A DNA stretch of 64,000 nt, taken from assembly GCA_030435675.1 (NCBI GenBank), contig CM059623.1:336012-400011 (forward strand), in the 5' to 3' direction. The notes below the pieces were generated by a model. The model was not told the origin of the DNA. It searched no databases and was given only the letters and a program-made list of their open reading frames with translations. This document shows, one piece after another, positions 40,519 through 52,073 of the stretch; position 1 is the stretch's first letter, and each line of letters starts with the position of its first letter. The translations under genes were made by a program, and so were the position numbers. This DNA is from Steinernema hermaphroditum. Its lineage: Eukaryota > Nematoda > Chromadorea > Rhabditida > Steinernematidae.

Positions 40519-42513
40519 ATGGGTCGACTATGGCAGTACTTCATCCCACGGCGGCGGGAGCGCTTCTTTGCCACAGTCGTCGGAGTCGCCTTCGTCTTCT
40601 TCATGGTCTTCTACTTGCACGCGAACCCTGAAGAAGAGGATTCTCTTCTAGTGCAATCTGCCAGGCAGATAGGGCGGGCGCGGAGGATGCCACCCGTGAT
40701 GGAACACAAGATTCCGGACTACTCGAAGCCTCGCCACGGTCCTGGAGAGAATGGGCACCCATACCATCTCACGGGCGACGAAAGGGAGAAGGGCCAGGAA
40801 CAGTTGAAAACGTGGTTCATGAACGTGGCCGTCAGCGATAAAATCTCTCTGGACAGAAGCATTCCCGATTCGAGAAGTCAGAAGTGCCAAGAAGTTGAAT
40901 ACGACGAGGATCTCCCGTCGGCTTCTGTCGTCATTATCTTCACCGATGAGGCGTGGTCGCCCCTCCTCCGGACGGTTCATTCGGTGATTAATCGCTCACC
41001 GAGGCATCTGCTCCACGAAGTGGTTCTTCTCGACGATTTCAGTCAGAGAGGTGAGCCACATGATCCTCCTTCTTCTGACCTTTTTTCTTCGTTTCAGAGG
41101 AGCTGAAAGACAAACTCGAAGAGCACGTGAAGCGCTTCGGAAGCCTTGTCAAACTCGTTCGCTCCAAGGAACGACTAGGACTGATCAAAGCGAAACTGGA
41201 AGGAGCGAAGGTGGCCAGCGGCGAGGTCGTCGTCTTCTTGGATTCTCACTGCGAAGCCAACACTGGCTGGTCCGTACTCGTCGCCTTTTCTCTTTAAAGA
41301 CTTCCATTCAGGCTGGAACCACTCCTACAACGAATCAAAGACAAACCGAATGCCGTGGTTTGCCCCATCATCGACAGCATTTCCGCCGATACCATGCAAT
41401 ATTTTGGAGGTTACATCGGTGGTATCGGGACCTTTTGGTGGAGTCTCCACTTCAAGATGGATCCGATTCCGAAGAGAGAGCAGGAGCGACGAAAGAACAA
41501 CCCGGAGACGGAGCCACTTCTGTCTCCGACAATGGCAGGCGGTCTTCTGGCGGCTAATCGCAAGTACTTCTTCGAGGTTTGATGAAGTTTCGAGGAATCG
41601 TCGAAGAGATTTCGCGTTTAGGTCGGTGGATACGATGGCGACATGGAGATCTGGGGCGGCGAAAACCTTGAGATCTCATTTCGCGTGTGGATGTGCGGAG
41701 GGTCCATCGAATTCATCCCGTGTTCGCATGTGGGCCACATCTTCCGGGCAGGGCATCCTTACAACATGACAGGAAGGAACGGAAACTTGGACGTGCATGG
41801 AACAAATTCAAAGCGGTTGGCTGAGGTTTGGATGGACGACTACAAGAGGCTCTACTACGTGCATCGGATGGGCTTGGTCGACACTAATGTAGGAGACCTC
41901 AGCGAAAGAAAGGCGCTTCGAAAGAGGCTCCAGTGCAAGTCCTTCAAGTGGTACTTGGAGAATGTCATTCCAGACAAGTTCATTCCCGATGAAAACGTGA
42001 GGGCGTATGGATTGGTCAGTTATCGAAGCCTAAACCAGCTTGAACTTCCTGCATCTAGGTCAGAAACTCTGTAAACAATGGAGAACTTTGCCTGGATACT
42101 CTTCAGCGTCTGGAGAACAAGGGCACCGTAGTCCTTGGCCTGTGGAACTGCCAGCTGGGCGGAAGTTCCAGTCAGTACTTCTCCATCAGCAAGGACAATC
42201 AGTTGCGACGTGAAACAACATGCGTCGATACGAACTACCACGATGAAGCGAAGGGGAACACGACGAAGGCAGTACTAGCTGAATGCTCAGATGAGTTCAT
42301 TCGTGAGTTCCGGCACAAGAAGGTACCGTACTCAGCGTTTCTTCCTCGGTTACGAAACATTTTTAGGGCGGTTTGCTCCAGCACGTGAAGTCCGGACTTT
42401 GCCTCGACGTGGAAGGACTGAAAGCTGGCGACGACGTTCTCTTCACGCCATGCGAAGAAGACAAAGAATCTCAGAAGTGGTCGTTCTACGGAACGTACTT
42501 TGAGGAGATGTGA
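40519..42513 (+). CDS. Polypeptide N-acetylgalactosaminyltransferase
   Basis: Exons 40519-41050, 41098-41269, 41312-41576, 41622-42014, 42059-42322 and 42367-42513 give 590 aa. It has type II Golgi topology: a short basic cytosolic end, a membrane segment ([18 protein letters not shown], residues about 17-34), a stem, then a GT-A catalytic domain ([19 protein letters not shown]; the metal-binding DSH in [17 protein letters not shown], about residue 226; [29 protein letters not shown]). The last 130 residues form a ricin B-type lectin domain with paired cysteines ([32 protein letters not shown]). The enzyme starts mucin-type O-glycans by adding GalNAc to Ser/Thr. It belongs to the GLY family of nematodes; the exact member was not determined. 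The start follows a TTTCAG by two bases. Confidence 0.93.
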
Positions 42514-45397
42514 GGAAGAAGCTGGCTGTACATAGGAGAGGATATTTATGGGTTTGTATTACGGGCACATATTGTTGTGATATATTATTCGTTATTACGT
42601 CATTAATAAGATGATTCGTTTATTTGTTCATGCGCCGTTTAGATGGTACGGAGGACCGGTGAGCACTACGGTATTATCCAGTAGAGACGATCGATGTATC
42701 CGATAGGCTTACGTTCTTCTTCGCCGTCTCCAGCTCCGATTTATTGTGATTCTTCTACAAACGATCTTCATGATCTTTAGTGAGCACTGCAAAGATTGAT
42801 AGCTTTCCTTGCTTCGTTGAATAATTAGCCGCCACCGCGTCACGTTTCCGATATGTTCTTTGCCCTCGTTGACTATAATTAGTAGCCAGTACGGTCGATG
42901 AGCATCGAGCAAATAAGCGGAAATATTTAATCGTTCCATGTAGGAAATGAAGTCCTTTCTATAGGTAGGTTCACGTGAATTGTGCGTGAGTACGTATTTG
43001 AAATGAAGCCGCGTCTTGAAATACGGTATCTTGCCAGTCATGAATTCTCATTTCACAGAACACAGTTACCCAGGGGATTTGCAAAAAAAGAACCATCGTT
43101 TAATTTGGGACTTAAACGTTTTGAAATTTGCATTCTCAAAATCCATTTTTTTTTACGTCATTCGTCGGTGATAAATTAGTTATGACAAATGGCAGAGATT
43201 TCCAGAAACCGTAGGTGTCGATTCATCTCTTTCTCGGGCAATTATCGTCATCTCTTAAATGTTAACCAAATGATCTGTTTGAGATATTTTGGATAAACAT
43301 AAACAAACATGTTTGTGTTTTGCTAACAAGAAGTGCTGTTTTCAATCCGGAAAAGGCGACATTTGAGGTTTTAATACGAGCAATCCCGTGTCCCTAGAAT
43401 CGCTCATCATCTAAACGTTAAATTGTTGTTTCCAAATGAGGTTCGGGTTGTTTTCCGCATTTAGTTGTTTTCTAGAGGCACCCCTAAACATGCTCATATT
43501 CCTGTTTTGTTACATTGATGATAAATTAAGTCGTATAGGTCTGAAATGCATTACTTTCAGGGTCTTTAGTTAGACCATAGATGGTTGATAGGCAGTGGAG
43601 CTTGTCTTGTGTGGTTGCCAATAGAGTTCACTGTTAATCTCATAATGATTTTTATTGAGTTTTGGTCCTCGGCTATTGACCTCCGCAACTTTTGATTTCA
43701 GGCAAATTGAGATTTGGTGTCCAGACTCGTGATCTTATATGTCTTTCTGCGCTAAGAAAGATCTGAAACTCGACAAGATCTTACTGCGATTCTTTACACA
43801 TTTGTGAGGGAGGGATCCCAAAAAGGATTTGCTTTGGGAAAAATTTTTCCATTGTACTCTTTGTTCACTGTTCATACGGTTTAGTCAGTTTGTATCCTGA
43901 CCATTTCTGATTGAACATGTTGTCTTTGGGGATATTGACCGGGTACCTCACACCTGGTACAAACTGAGGTGAAGTCCGCTCGGCCTTCATCATAGGTCCG
44001 AAGTATCCGGACATCTCCCGTCACCCCCTCTAATAGCATTAACCTCTCTATTCTCCAAAAGTATAACTCATTAATGAGTGTAGGTGTTGGTAAAGTTTTT
44101 GCTTACTCAATTTGACCGATTATGACATCTGAACGTTCCAATTCTATTTGTGACGAGTGTCGCTGTTCTCCTTTGTTCTACTTGAATATCGGAAATGTGT
44201 TTTAGGGCTTGGTGGTGTGGACAAGTACTCGCCATGATCATATAGGGCGATGTGGAAGATCATATAAGGCCAGCTCTGGTTCTTTATTTATAACCAGTCA
44301 TGCAGCGTATTAAAATGAAATGAAACCCTGTTTGCCTGTTTACCAGAGATGCACTGCACTCTGGCAATTATTTTTGTGGCACGAAGCACTATGAAGCGGT
44401 GGGAGAGGATTGGAAATCGACCGATTTTACTTGACAAAATGATTACCGTCGTCTACCAGACAGTCACATACACATAAACTTGACAAAGTGACTGCCATTG
44501 TCTTTAGGGCTTGTCTAACAGACAGACTATAGACACTTTTGCACTATATTCCATATAAGAAATCCTACTCCTCTGTTTTTGCCATTCATGTTCTGTCTTT
44601 TTTCGATTTCGAACAAATCCCATAAGTGACTTGGCTGGCCCCTTCGGGCTATAAATAAGCCGCGCCCGCACTCCCACTACCTCTGCAACTTCCAGCACGT
44701 TGCGCAGCCGCATTTCGCACACCTTCTGCACTTGGTCTCTGAATTGGCACGGGAATGTTCCCACTTCAAAGTTCCCCAATTGACCAGAAATAAAAGATGA
44801 AACAGCCAAAATGGCTGCTTGAAAGATTGCTTTGTCTGGATTGCTGACGTAGATGTATGATGGATGCGTGTTCAGGCCATGAGCGGAGAGGGGGTAAACA
44901 GTTCCAGTAGCCTGTTAAATATTAAGTGCTTATGGGTAAGCGGTGACTGAGCAGGTTGGATTTAATTGGTTTTGGTATGACTAAACTTTGAACGTAAGCG
45001 TTGGCCAATCTATTCTCGTCTGAGACCGATCTTGGGTGTAGGCTTAGTGATTACTAACGTCGAATCAAATTTCGATAGGCTGCCACACCTCAGTTGTTTT
45101 CTTGCATCTTAGGGGTGGGCGTGTTCCACGTGAGTCAGCCGTGTCAGAATCGGATTACCCCTCCCTCACCGAAAGGTTATCCACGTAAGAACAGGCCTAA
45201 TTTAATTCCTTTTTGTGCACTCAAACACGCAACTACATTTTCGGCGCAGAGTGCGTGCAGCCCTAGGCCACGTGCCGACACACCCCATATTCTTTAAGTT
45301 GGACTTCGCTCCGATCGTGCACACCCCTCTTTCCCAGAAGAGCGCGTTGTTGCGTCCATTGTCGACGTCCCGATTTAGTTCCGGCACACGTTCGGCC
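42514..45397. other. Gene-poor, AT-rich region
   Basis: No supported gene. On the minus strand, 44690-44809 has a coding-looking piece (LGNFEVGTFPCQFRDQVQKV ... RLRNVLEVAE) followed by GTAGTG, a possible donor; no partner exon was found. The rest is AT-rich and featureless. Confidence 0.45.
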
Positions 45398-46583
45398 ATG
45401 GCCACCCTCGACGAGCACATTTCCATTTCGATCATCCGCCTCTTCATCATGATCGTCTCGATCCTCGGCAATCTTCTCATCCTCTTCGTCATCTTCCAGC
45501 ACAGAAAACTCCGAAAAACAGGGGCCAACATCCTTCTGGCTCAGCTGGCGTTCGCCGATCTCATCATAGGTGCGTGTGCACTTTGTCCTCTTTTCTTCAT
45601 AAAGGTGTTCAGGTATCGCAACCGGGATCCGGGGAATCTCGGCAATTATCTTCGAGAACCGGGGCATCTCGGTCTTCGACAAAGGAATCTGTTTGATTAT
45701 CGGGTCACCGACTGTCTTCGGAATCCATCTCAGCCAGACCACGATGGTGGCTATCGCGTTCGATAGGCTGATGTGTGTGAGATTCCCGATGATGTACCGG
45801 AAGATGGTAAGTGAGACATGAGATGGGACAGGGGAGTGGACGCCGGTCTTCTTTCCAAATGATTGTCAATGTCTGCAGCAGGCAGATCGAAGTGCTTTTT
45901 GTGTCGCTGAACCATGTCTATGTGAATGTGTCACCCCCTACGAACTCTTTTCCAGGAAACGTCTCTGTTCGCTCTTCTCCGCTTCTTCATCTGCTTCGGC
46001 TACTCTCTCTTCGGCACGGGCATCACCTACATCGGTTTTCCCAGCAACGAAAGCATTCACGTCTGCTCGACAGGCAACTCCGTTCCCATGTGGTACCGTC
46101 CCTACTACAGTATCTTCGGCAATTCCGTCACTGTTGCCATGTACAGTAAGCCGTCTTCCTTCTTCCCTTCGTCTATCGCGCCGTACTTCAGTCTTCTACA
46201 TCCTCATATACATCATGTTCAACCGGCAGAAGCAGAGCTCCAAACGCGCCGCCCAGCGAACCATCTTCGCCACCATCACGGCCGTCCTCGTCTCCTACTT
46301 CTTTCTCTGCTTTATCCCCAACGTTACCGTAGTCATCGGAACCATAAAGGAGGGCAACGATCCCAACTCCGATCTCGCCGGCTACATCGCCCTCTTTGTC
46401 GGCCTCGGCAATGGGATCAACGCCTCGTTGAACGTGTTCATCTACGGATGGAAGCACAAGGAGCTCAGGGTGCAGCTGTTGAAGTACCGTATCCTCAGTT
46501 GTTTGCTTTGCCGATTTAGGAAGCAAGAGTTTACGGTAACCGCTGTTACAGTAATCTCTAAAGTGAAACCGTCAACAAAGTGA
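45398..46583 (+). CDS. Seven-transmembrane GPCR, Srsx-like
   Basis: Exons 45398-45569, 45613-45806, 45956-46145 and 46192-46583 give 315 aa. TM1 (LFIMIVSILGNLLILFVIF) has the GN pair of rhodopsin-like receptors and TM2 has LLAQLAFADLI. TM3 ends in AIAFDRLMCVRFPMMY, a DRY-like motif changed to DRL as in nematode Srsx/Srw chemoreceptor families. TM6 (TAVLVSYFFLCFIPNV) and TM7 (GLGNGINASLNVFIYGW) follow, then a short cysteine-bearing tail (ILSCLLCRFRKQ). Only a short N-terminus precedes TM1, as usual for these receptors. It is probably a chemosensory or peptide receptor; the ligand is unknown. Upstream frames in the same region are out of frame with the receptor. Confidence 0.88.
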
Positions 46584-46632
46584 GGTACTTATATAAATGT
46601 TGTTGAGAAATTGTGATAAATGAAGTTACTGG

Positions 46633-46960
46633 TTATGGATTACGGATTACATTAGTGTTAAGAACAAGGCCAATAAGAGCACCCTTAGGGCACACAAGCA
46701 TTCGAAAAGGGTTCTCTGGCAAGACGCCCGTGGACATGTCGATCTTCAGGTCGCCTCGAATCGATCCGGCGTAGCCAACAGAAGATCCTTTTGGGGACAT
46801 CATGATCCTCAGTTGATGCGGAATTCTCTTGGACACTTCGGCCCATTGCCCCTCGATCTTCGAGACTCTCTTTCTTGTTAAATGGCCTTAGAATATCGCA
46901 GATTGTATCTTGGTTTAAATAGGTGAAACCGTTTCGGATAGGACGTGATCTGAACTGCAA
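46633..46960 (-). pseudogene. Frameshifted F-box-like relative
   Basis: The minus strand opens with RSRPIRNGFTYLNQDTICDI, an F-box-like start of the same kind as FAYLSHDIIYDI in the gene at 4998. A one-base shift at about 46876 moves to a second frame (KRVSKIEGQWAEVSKRIPHQ ... LVCPKGALIGLVLNT ... NVIRNP-stop). The EGQWAEVSKR stretch matches KGVWGRTARAR in the intact relative. At about 107 codons it is much shorter than the 310-400 aa genes, so both a frameshift and a truncation separate it from a functional copy. Confidence 0.6.
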
Positions 46961-48355
46961 CTACTATGAGTGTCTTTTCGGATGGATTTTCGTGGATTTT
47001 GAGAACGTCTTTGAATGTGACATGTTCGATGCGCTAATTTCCACAGGTTCTGCAATTTCCGAGATGTGAGTAAGCGGCACTAGGCGTGAGCCACAATCGA
47101 ATTGAATGAATCACTGAAAGACATTGGATCTTTTAAACGGATATGGATAAAAGAACGTGAACAGAGGGTAATGCATGGATTTGTCGTGTTATAGACTTCA
47201 AATTGCAGTGCACACAAAGTATTTTAGCTCCTTGTCTCTCGGAAATCTGACAGCAATATATACGGGATGGGGCATAAATGCTGTAACCCGGAAAACTGTC
47301 TTCCGGCTTCGATGCAGGCTTCGAAACGCTTTCGAAAGTTCTTTAGCATTCTCGCGGTGAAGTGATTTCCTTCCAAACGTCAAGGTCTACTGAAACATTC
47401 ATGCGATGTTGAGGGGCAGATTCTGGGCTTCATCATGCCGTCCAGAACCAGCTTGCGACAGTTCTCGTAAGTCACTTTTTTCCATTGACCTCGAAAAAGA
47501 CAAGCTCCGGGTTCGCAGAAATCCCAACCCAATCCATGATGGACTGCGAGAAATGGCTTTTCGACGATGTCGAAGAAGTTAGCGGTGATTCTGGGTATTT
47601 CGCAGTGGCTCTATGGTGAAAATCTTTTGAAAAATTGGTTGATTTACAGTATTTATGCGTATCTTTGCCATGTATAGTTCTCGTTTTCGTTGATTACATC
47701 GAAAAGTAAATTGTTTCTTCACTGTTACCCCACAAAATTCACTCGTTGAAGTGGTTGATCGACGAAGGGCTCCCACAGCGAAAAGCCGATTCGCGACATG
47801 TTCGTCCACGGTCGAATCGGAAAATGAAAACCTAATTTATGATTTTAAAATATTTTCAAAAAGCTGTTTTTAGTTTTTAGTGAAAGTCTCCTCTTCGATC
47901 TGTCCTTTTTCTCATAAACAGTCGACTTACCTTGAATCCGCCGTCGTGGAAAATACTAATTGTCGCATGTTCGTCGCGCGCTTTCACACTATTCACGATC
48001 GATGCGTTTTTGACACGTTCTTCCGAATCGGGGAACTAATGCTTTTCCATAACTAAACCGCAGCTCTGAGCATGCGGTTTATTTACCACCATTATCGTAG
48101 CCCCGTTTAGGATAGCTCGCTTCGCGGAACTGCTGAACTTTTAGGATCTAGGATTAGATGGCTGACTGCCGACTTCTAAGATTCGATCTGTTGAAAGTGA
48201 CACAATAAGTTGCGTTCATTCTACCCAGAGATCGGGTGAACGAGCCGGCTCCTGCTCAGTTGGCCAGTTACCCCATCGCGTTATTATTGTTGAACCCTTG
48301 CTTCAATTCGACTCTATATCACCGTGCTTCCTTCCTTCAGACGTCGTTCCCCACA
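46961..48355. other. Intergenic before eIF3k
   Basis: Apart from the deleted maT element, this is AT-rich without open frames. Near its end CTTCCTTCAG (48331-48340) is an acceptor 15 nt before the eIF3k start. Confidence 0.5.
47263..47672 (-). mobile_element. Internally deleted maT transposon
   Basis: A 410-bp element between TA dinucleotides, with ends CGGGATGGGGCATAAATGCT and, inverted, CATGGCAAAGATACGCATAAATACT, decayed forms of the ends of the element at 26630. Inside, on the minus strand, pieces of the same transposase survive: KIFTIEPLRNTQNHR and, in another frame, SPSWIGLGF and SLSF at the place of the IMVWAGVS and LVFF blocks. Much of the gene is deleted and frameshifted. Confidence 0.75.
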
Positions 48356-49211
48356 ATGGCCACCTACGCCGACATGAAACGCGACATCGACGACCAGATC
48401 AAGGGCGTAAACCGCTACAACCCCAACCAGATCGAGGCGCTGGAGCGCACCATCCTGCTCATGGTGCAGGAGGGCCAGTATGACAAGGACATCCTCCTCA
48501 CCACGCTGAAACTCTACCAGCTGAACCCGCAGAGCTACAACGAGAACATCGTCAAGCAGATCCTGCTCAAGACCATGATGGTGTTCCCTCGCAACGACTA
48601 CGCTTTGGCCAAGTATCTCATCGACACTCCTCGCGCCAACTCTCCGGTAACTCTCTGACCCGAAGGCATAGGCTATCGTCTGTTTCCAGGAACTGCGCCG
48701 TGTGATGGACATCGGTGTTCTCCTCGAGGCGAACAACTTCTCCGTCTTCTGGTCCCTCATGCAGGGCACCTACACGCCGTCGGAGGCCGCCAACGAGAAG
48801 TTCAAGAACCCCGCCGACGTGGCCAATCTCATCAAGTCGATCCCCGGCTTCGAGGAGGCCGTCAGGAAGTGTAGGCATCGGTCCTTAGAATAGAACTACA
48901 TCTTCCCTTTCAGACGCCTGTGAAGTGATCAGCATCACTTTCCAGAACGTCGACAAGAACATGGTGACCCGTCTACTCGGAAATCTGCCTGAGGCTCAAG
49001 TGAAAGCCTACGCTAAGGCCTTCGGGTGGACCGCGAAAGACGACGTCTACTTCGTACAGAACCACGAGGCCACCATCAAGAGCAAAAACATCGAGGAGAA
49101 GCTCACTTTCAACGGTAGGTCCACAACTGCGAAGGAACGGTGATGGTAACGGGCTGGATTTCAGATGTTAAAGAGGTTTTGACGTCCACTTTCCGCAAAG
49201 CCTACGCGTAA
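48356..49211 (+). CDS. eif-3.K: Translation initiation factor eIF3 subunit K
   Basis: Exons 48356-48646, 48690-48870, 48914-49114 and 49165-49211 give 239 aa, the normal length. It starts MATYADMKRDIDDQIKGVNR and has the family landmarks GVNRYNPNQIEALERTI, NENIVKQILLKTMMVFP, NNFSVFWSLMQ and the winged-helix (PCI-like) part SITFQNVDKNMVTRLLGNLP, ending TSTFRKAYA. The protein is a peripheral subunit of the 13-part eIF3 complex, which brings the 40S subunit and mRNA together. Codons are strongly GC-ending, as in highly expressed genes. The start context and a CTTCAG acceptor 15 nt upstream fit trans-splicing. Confidence 0.96.
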
Positions 49212-49313
49212 TTCCCGAACACCCAAATTGTTTTTGTTGTTAATGTATGCGAGTAATTGCACTGATCGTTGTTATAAATGGTGACAATTACACTGACAGA
49301 CTCTCTCTGCTGT

Positions 49314-49412
49314 TTAGTCATTGGAAGGTTCGAGAATTGAGAAGATAGTTTGTCGGAGCGTTTGAGGAGCGTTGTCCTGCTGGAAGACAAAGTTTGCCGC
49401 CCGGAATCGGCG
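49314..49412 (-). pseudogene. Tc1-type transposase fragment (copy 1)
   Basis: The minus frame reads RAANFVFQQDNAPQTLRQT and ends at TAA (49314-49316). FVFQQDNAP is the block carrying the second catalytic aspartate of Tc1 transposases. Only about 30 codons survive. It shares a nearly identical stretch of about 40 bases with copy 2. Confidence 0.65.
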
Positions 49413-49790
49413 CAAATGTGTCAACTCTGGATGAGTCTGATGAGCACCAAGAGTGTAGTAAGCGAGCGTACATCAACCTAGCTGTCTTCGATCAAGTATG
49501 AACGAAAAAAGAGCTTTACCCAATACTAAACATGTCCTCGAAATATCTGGCTGTCATAACAGATAAGAGGTTAGTAAGTCATAAGTTATAGCTCGGCTCG
49601 CAGCACCAAAAGGTGCGAAATCGCGCGCAACGGCATGGGAGGATATAAGCGGTCAGCTTGCTCTCAACTTGGTCAACAGTCAACAGCCAAAAAGAATCAT
49701 TTATGTCTCAATGAAGCATGGAGGCTGTCGTTATTTAAATTCTAAATAGCCGTACTAATATCCTCCCATTTAAACGACAAACAGTGACAC

Positions 49791-49945
49791 CAATATTCGG
49801 CGCTTCACTTGGATCTAAAATCGTCCCTTCGGCATGTCCAAGTTGAAAAGAAGCTGGTATGTGCTCTTGAAGCCATGTCTTCGTACTTCGAGAGATGTGG
49901 ATTGGAGCGTTGTCCTGCTGGAAGACAAAGTTTGCCGCCCGGATC
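49791..49945 (-). pseudogene. Tc1-type transposase fragment (copy 2)
   Basis: The minus frame reads RAANFVFQQDNAPIHISRST, then KTWLQEHIPASFQLGH, the expected continuation in Tc1 enzymes (DNAPIHTS ... WL) towards the third catalytic residue, which is missing. About 50 codons. It is a decayed relic. Confidence 0.7.
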
Positions 49946-51706
49946 AGTCTTGCCTCAGGATCAGTCTCACACTTTTATTAGCAGTGGGAATAGGGCAACA
50001 AATAACGCTCTGCTATGACCGTAGCTGCGGGGCCTCGAGTGTTCGTCGGCGCGGTCTTTTGTAGTCCTTCGGCGCTTCGTCACTTCCGGTTGATCGCATG
50101 GTCGTCAGCTGGTCGTTCGGTCTTCTCTGCTGTTGGATCGATGGTGCGCGAGTCACAACATGGCAGAGTGCTGCTTGGGAAACTACCGTAATCCCGTCGA
50201 TTTGCTCCCTTTACATTTGTGGTCCACCGTCTTCTTTGCGTGCAATTGTTGGTGCACTTCCAGACTCGAATTAATGTGTAATCTTCCTTTTCTTTGATAC
50301 TGTACAATCACGTTGTGCTGGTCTTCGATCCCAAAAATGGAGGCAACGAACTCCTAAAGATTCGAATCAGAGCACAGCGGTCGAACGGCATAATCGAACC
50401 AGATTGCGGTGAAGTCTTCAGAGCTTGTCGTTTTTTTTGTGGCGACGCAGGCGGAGTGCAAAGTGAGCCAATTCTAACGTATACTCTTCGATAAATGTAG
50501 AATTTATTTCGTTGAAAAATTATGAGGTAAAAATGAGATCGGCTCAGAAAAACAAAACATTTCTCGAGATATTATCGTGCAAAAATGCTTCGCAGTGCAG
50601 TCTGCTACAAGTGCAGACAGTCTACGCAGAGTCTAGACATGGCGATGGAAATGTAAAATAACGACCTTGTTATTATTTCGTGTTATAGTTCGTTCTTTCG
50701 TAGAATGCCTTCTATTGGTGCAGGTAAAATGACCGGTGATTTAAGTGACAGTTCATTAGCATGTTTTATTATTAACGGTATTGACCTTTTGACTGCAACT
50801 ACAATCCAACCCAATACATACTTTGGTTCTGAACAGACTTTTCAGATTCCGGGTGACCCGAACTTTCGTGGTCATTAAATAAGAGAAAAATGAGGTCTCT
50901 TTAGCTTTTTCTGACTGTCGATCTATCCGATATGACTGCGCTCAGATTTGATCTCCATGGTATCCCCGTGATATCACTCTATGCCCTCCACCAATGTTTC
51001 CATTCTCGTCCAATCCGGAAGCCCCACTTTTTCATTCGTACGTGACCGTTAATCCTCATCGGACCCTCGGCCTACGTTCGCTTCCCACGGCAAAAACCAA
51101 ACAACATCGGCATGATTTCCGCGTGAGTTTGTCACGCGATCACGCGCGTCAGATCACGAATATTCACTATTAATAAGTTTTGCGAATCGCTTCGCTATTC
51201 GGGTTCCCATCGACGTAAGCACGTAGGTCCCAGGAGATCCCAAAGAAATGTCGATCAAGGTATAGGCGACTAAAATTGTGTGTGACGCCATTTACCATCA
51301 TGTTTTCGTTAGTTATGGTTCTCTCTCGATGAATTATCCATAGCAGGGCGGCGCGTAAACAAAAACAGATCATCTGATGAAGTCTGGAAAAGTGAGGATG
51401 TTGGGTGGAAATCTGAGTCGAGTCCGTGGGAGACACATGGACGTCTGGAAAGCGATATCTAGATAAACAGCATGTTGTTGAGATGAGTCGGATAGCATAT
51501 AGTCTTCCGAATAATTTGGCCGCAAAAAAGGATCCTAGGAGGATCGGAAGGCAGGCACTTTCGGCCAAACACCTACGAGAGGCTTTTGAAAAAGGCATGT
51601 GGAGGGCAAGCTTAGCATTGTCTTTTTCATGATATGTTTACTATAAAGTCCATTTTTGTGCACGTCTTAGATAGCTTTGCGTAGAACAGATATGGGAAAG
51701 ATGTAG

Positions 51707-52073
51707 ATGTTTGGCCAACCCAAAGAACGAAAGTGTTGCGAAGTGGTTCACTATAGGACCTCATCTTCACAAAGAACGAAGTCGAAAGGAAGATTCTTTT
51801 TGTTAGAAATTTCTTGGGATACACCTGACCTGAGGGAAGAGGACTATTTCGAACTTATTGCTCTTTACAGCGAACGTTCACAAAGTTCGTGTCATGCAGT
51901 CCAGGGAAAGGGTAAGTTCGATTCTATAAGCACCAATATTGCCTCCCGCAGAACTACGGCGTCTTCATCCGAAAGGCCGTCAGGCCATTCGCGTGTTTGC
52001 CGCCGGTATCTACTGGTGTCTTGTTCGCTCGCACTCTATCGCAAAGCAACTTCACAAAAGACTTTACAAATAA
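51707..52073 (+). CDS. Small basic protein, two exons, unknown
   Basis: Exons 51707-51911 and 51952-52073 join in phase (GTAAGT donor, CCCGCAG acceptor, 40-nt intron) to 108 aa. The first exon runs MFGQPKERKCCEVVHYR ... REEDYFELIALYSERSQ ... VQGK and the second ELRRLHPKGRQAIRVFAAGI, ending HSIAKQLHKRLYK. AATAAA overlaps the stop codon and another follows at about 52083, which argues for a true 3' end. There is no signal peptide; the second exon is an amphipathic, basic segment. I recognise no family. The gene stands alone in a repeat-rich region, so it may also be a fragment. Confidence 0.4.

Larger units (their letters stand above)
49212..51706. other. Non-coding, with Tc1 relics
   Basis: No gene beyond the transposon relics at 49314-49412 and 49791-49945. 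A likely isolated transposon end, CAGGGCGGCGCGTAAACAAA, is at 51344. One GTCTAGAC palindrome is at 50631. A 142-codon minus frame (51170-51598) shows no recognisable similarity. Confidence 0.5.
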
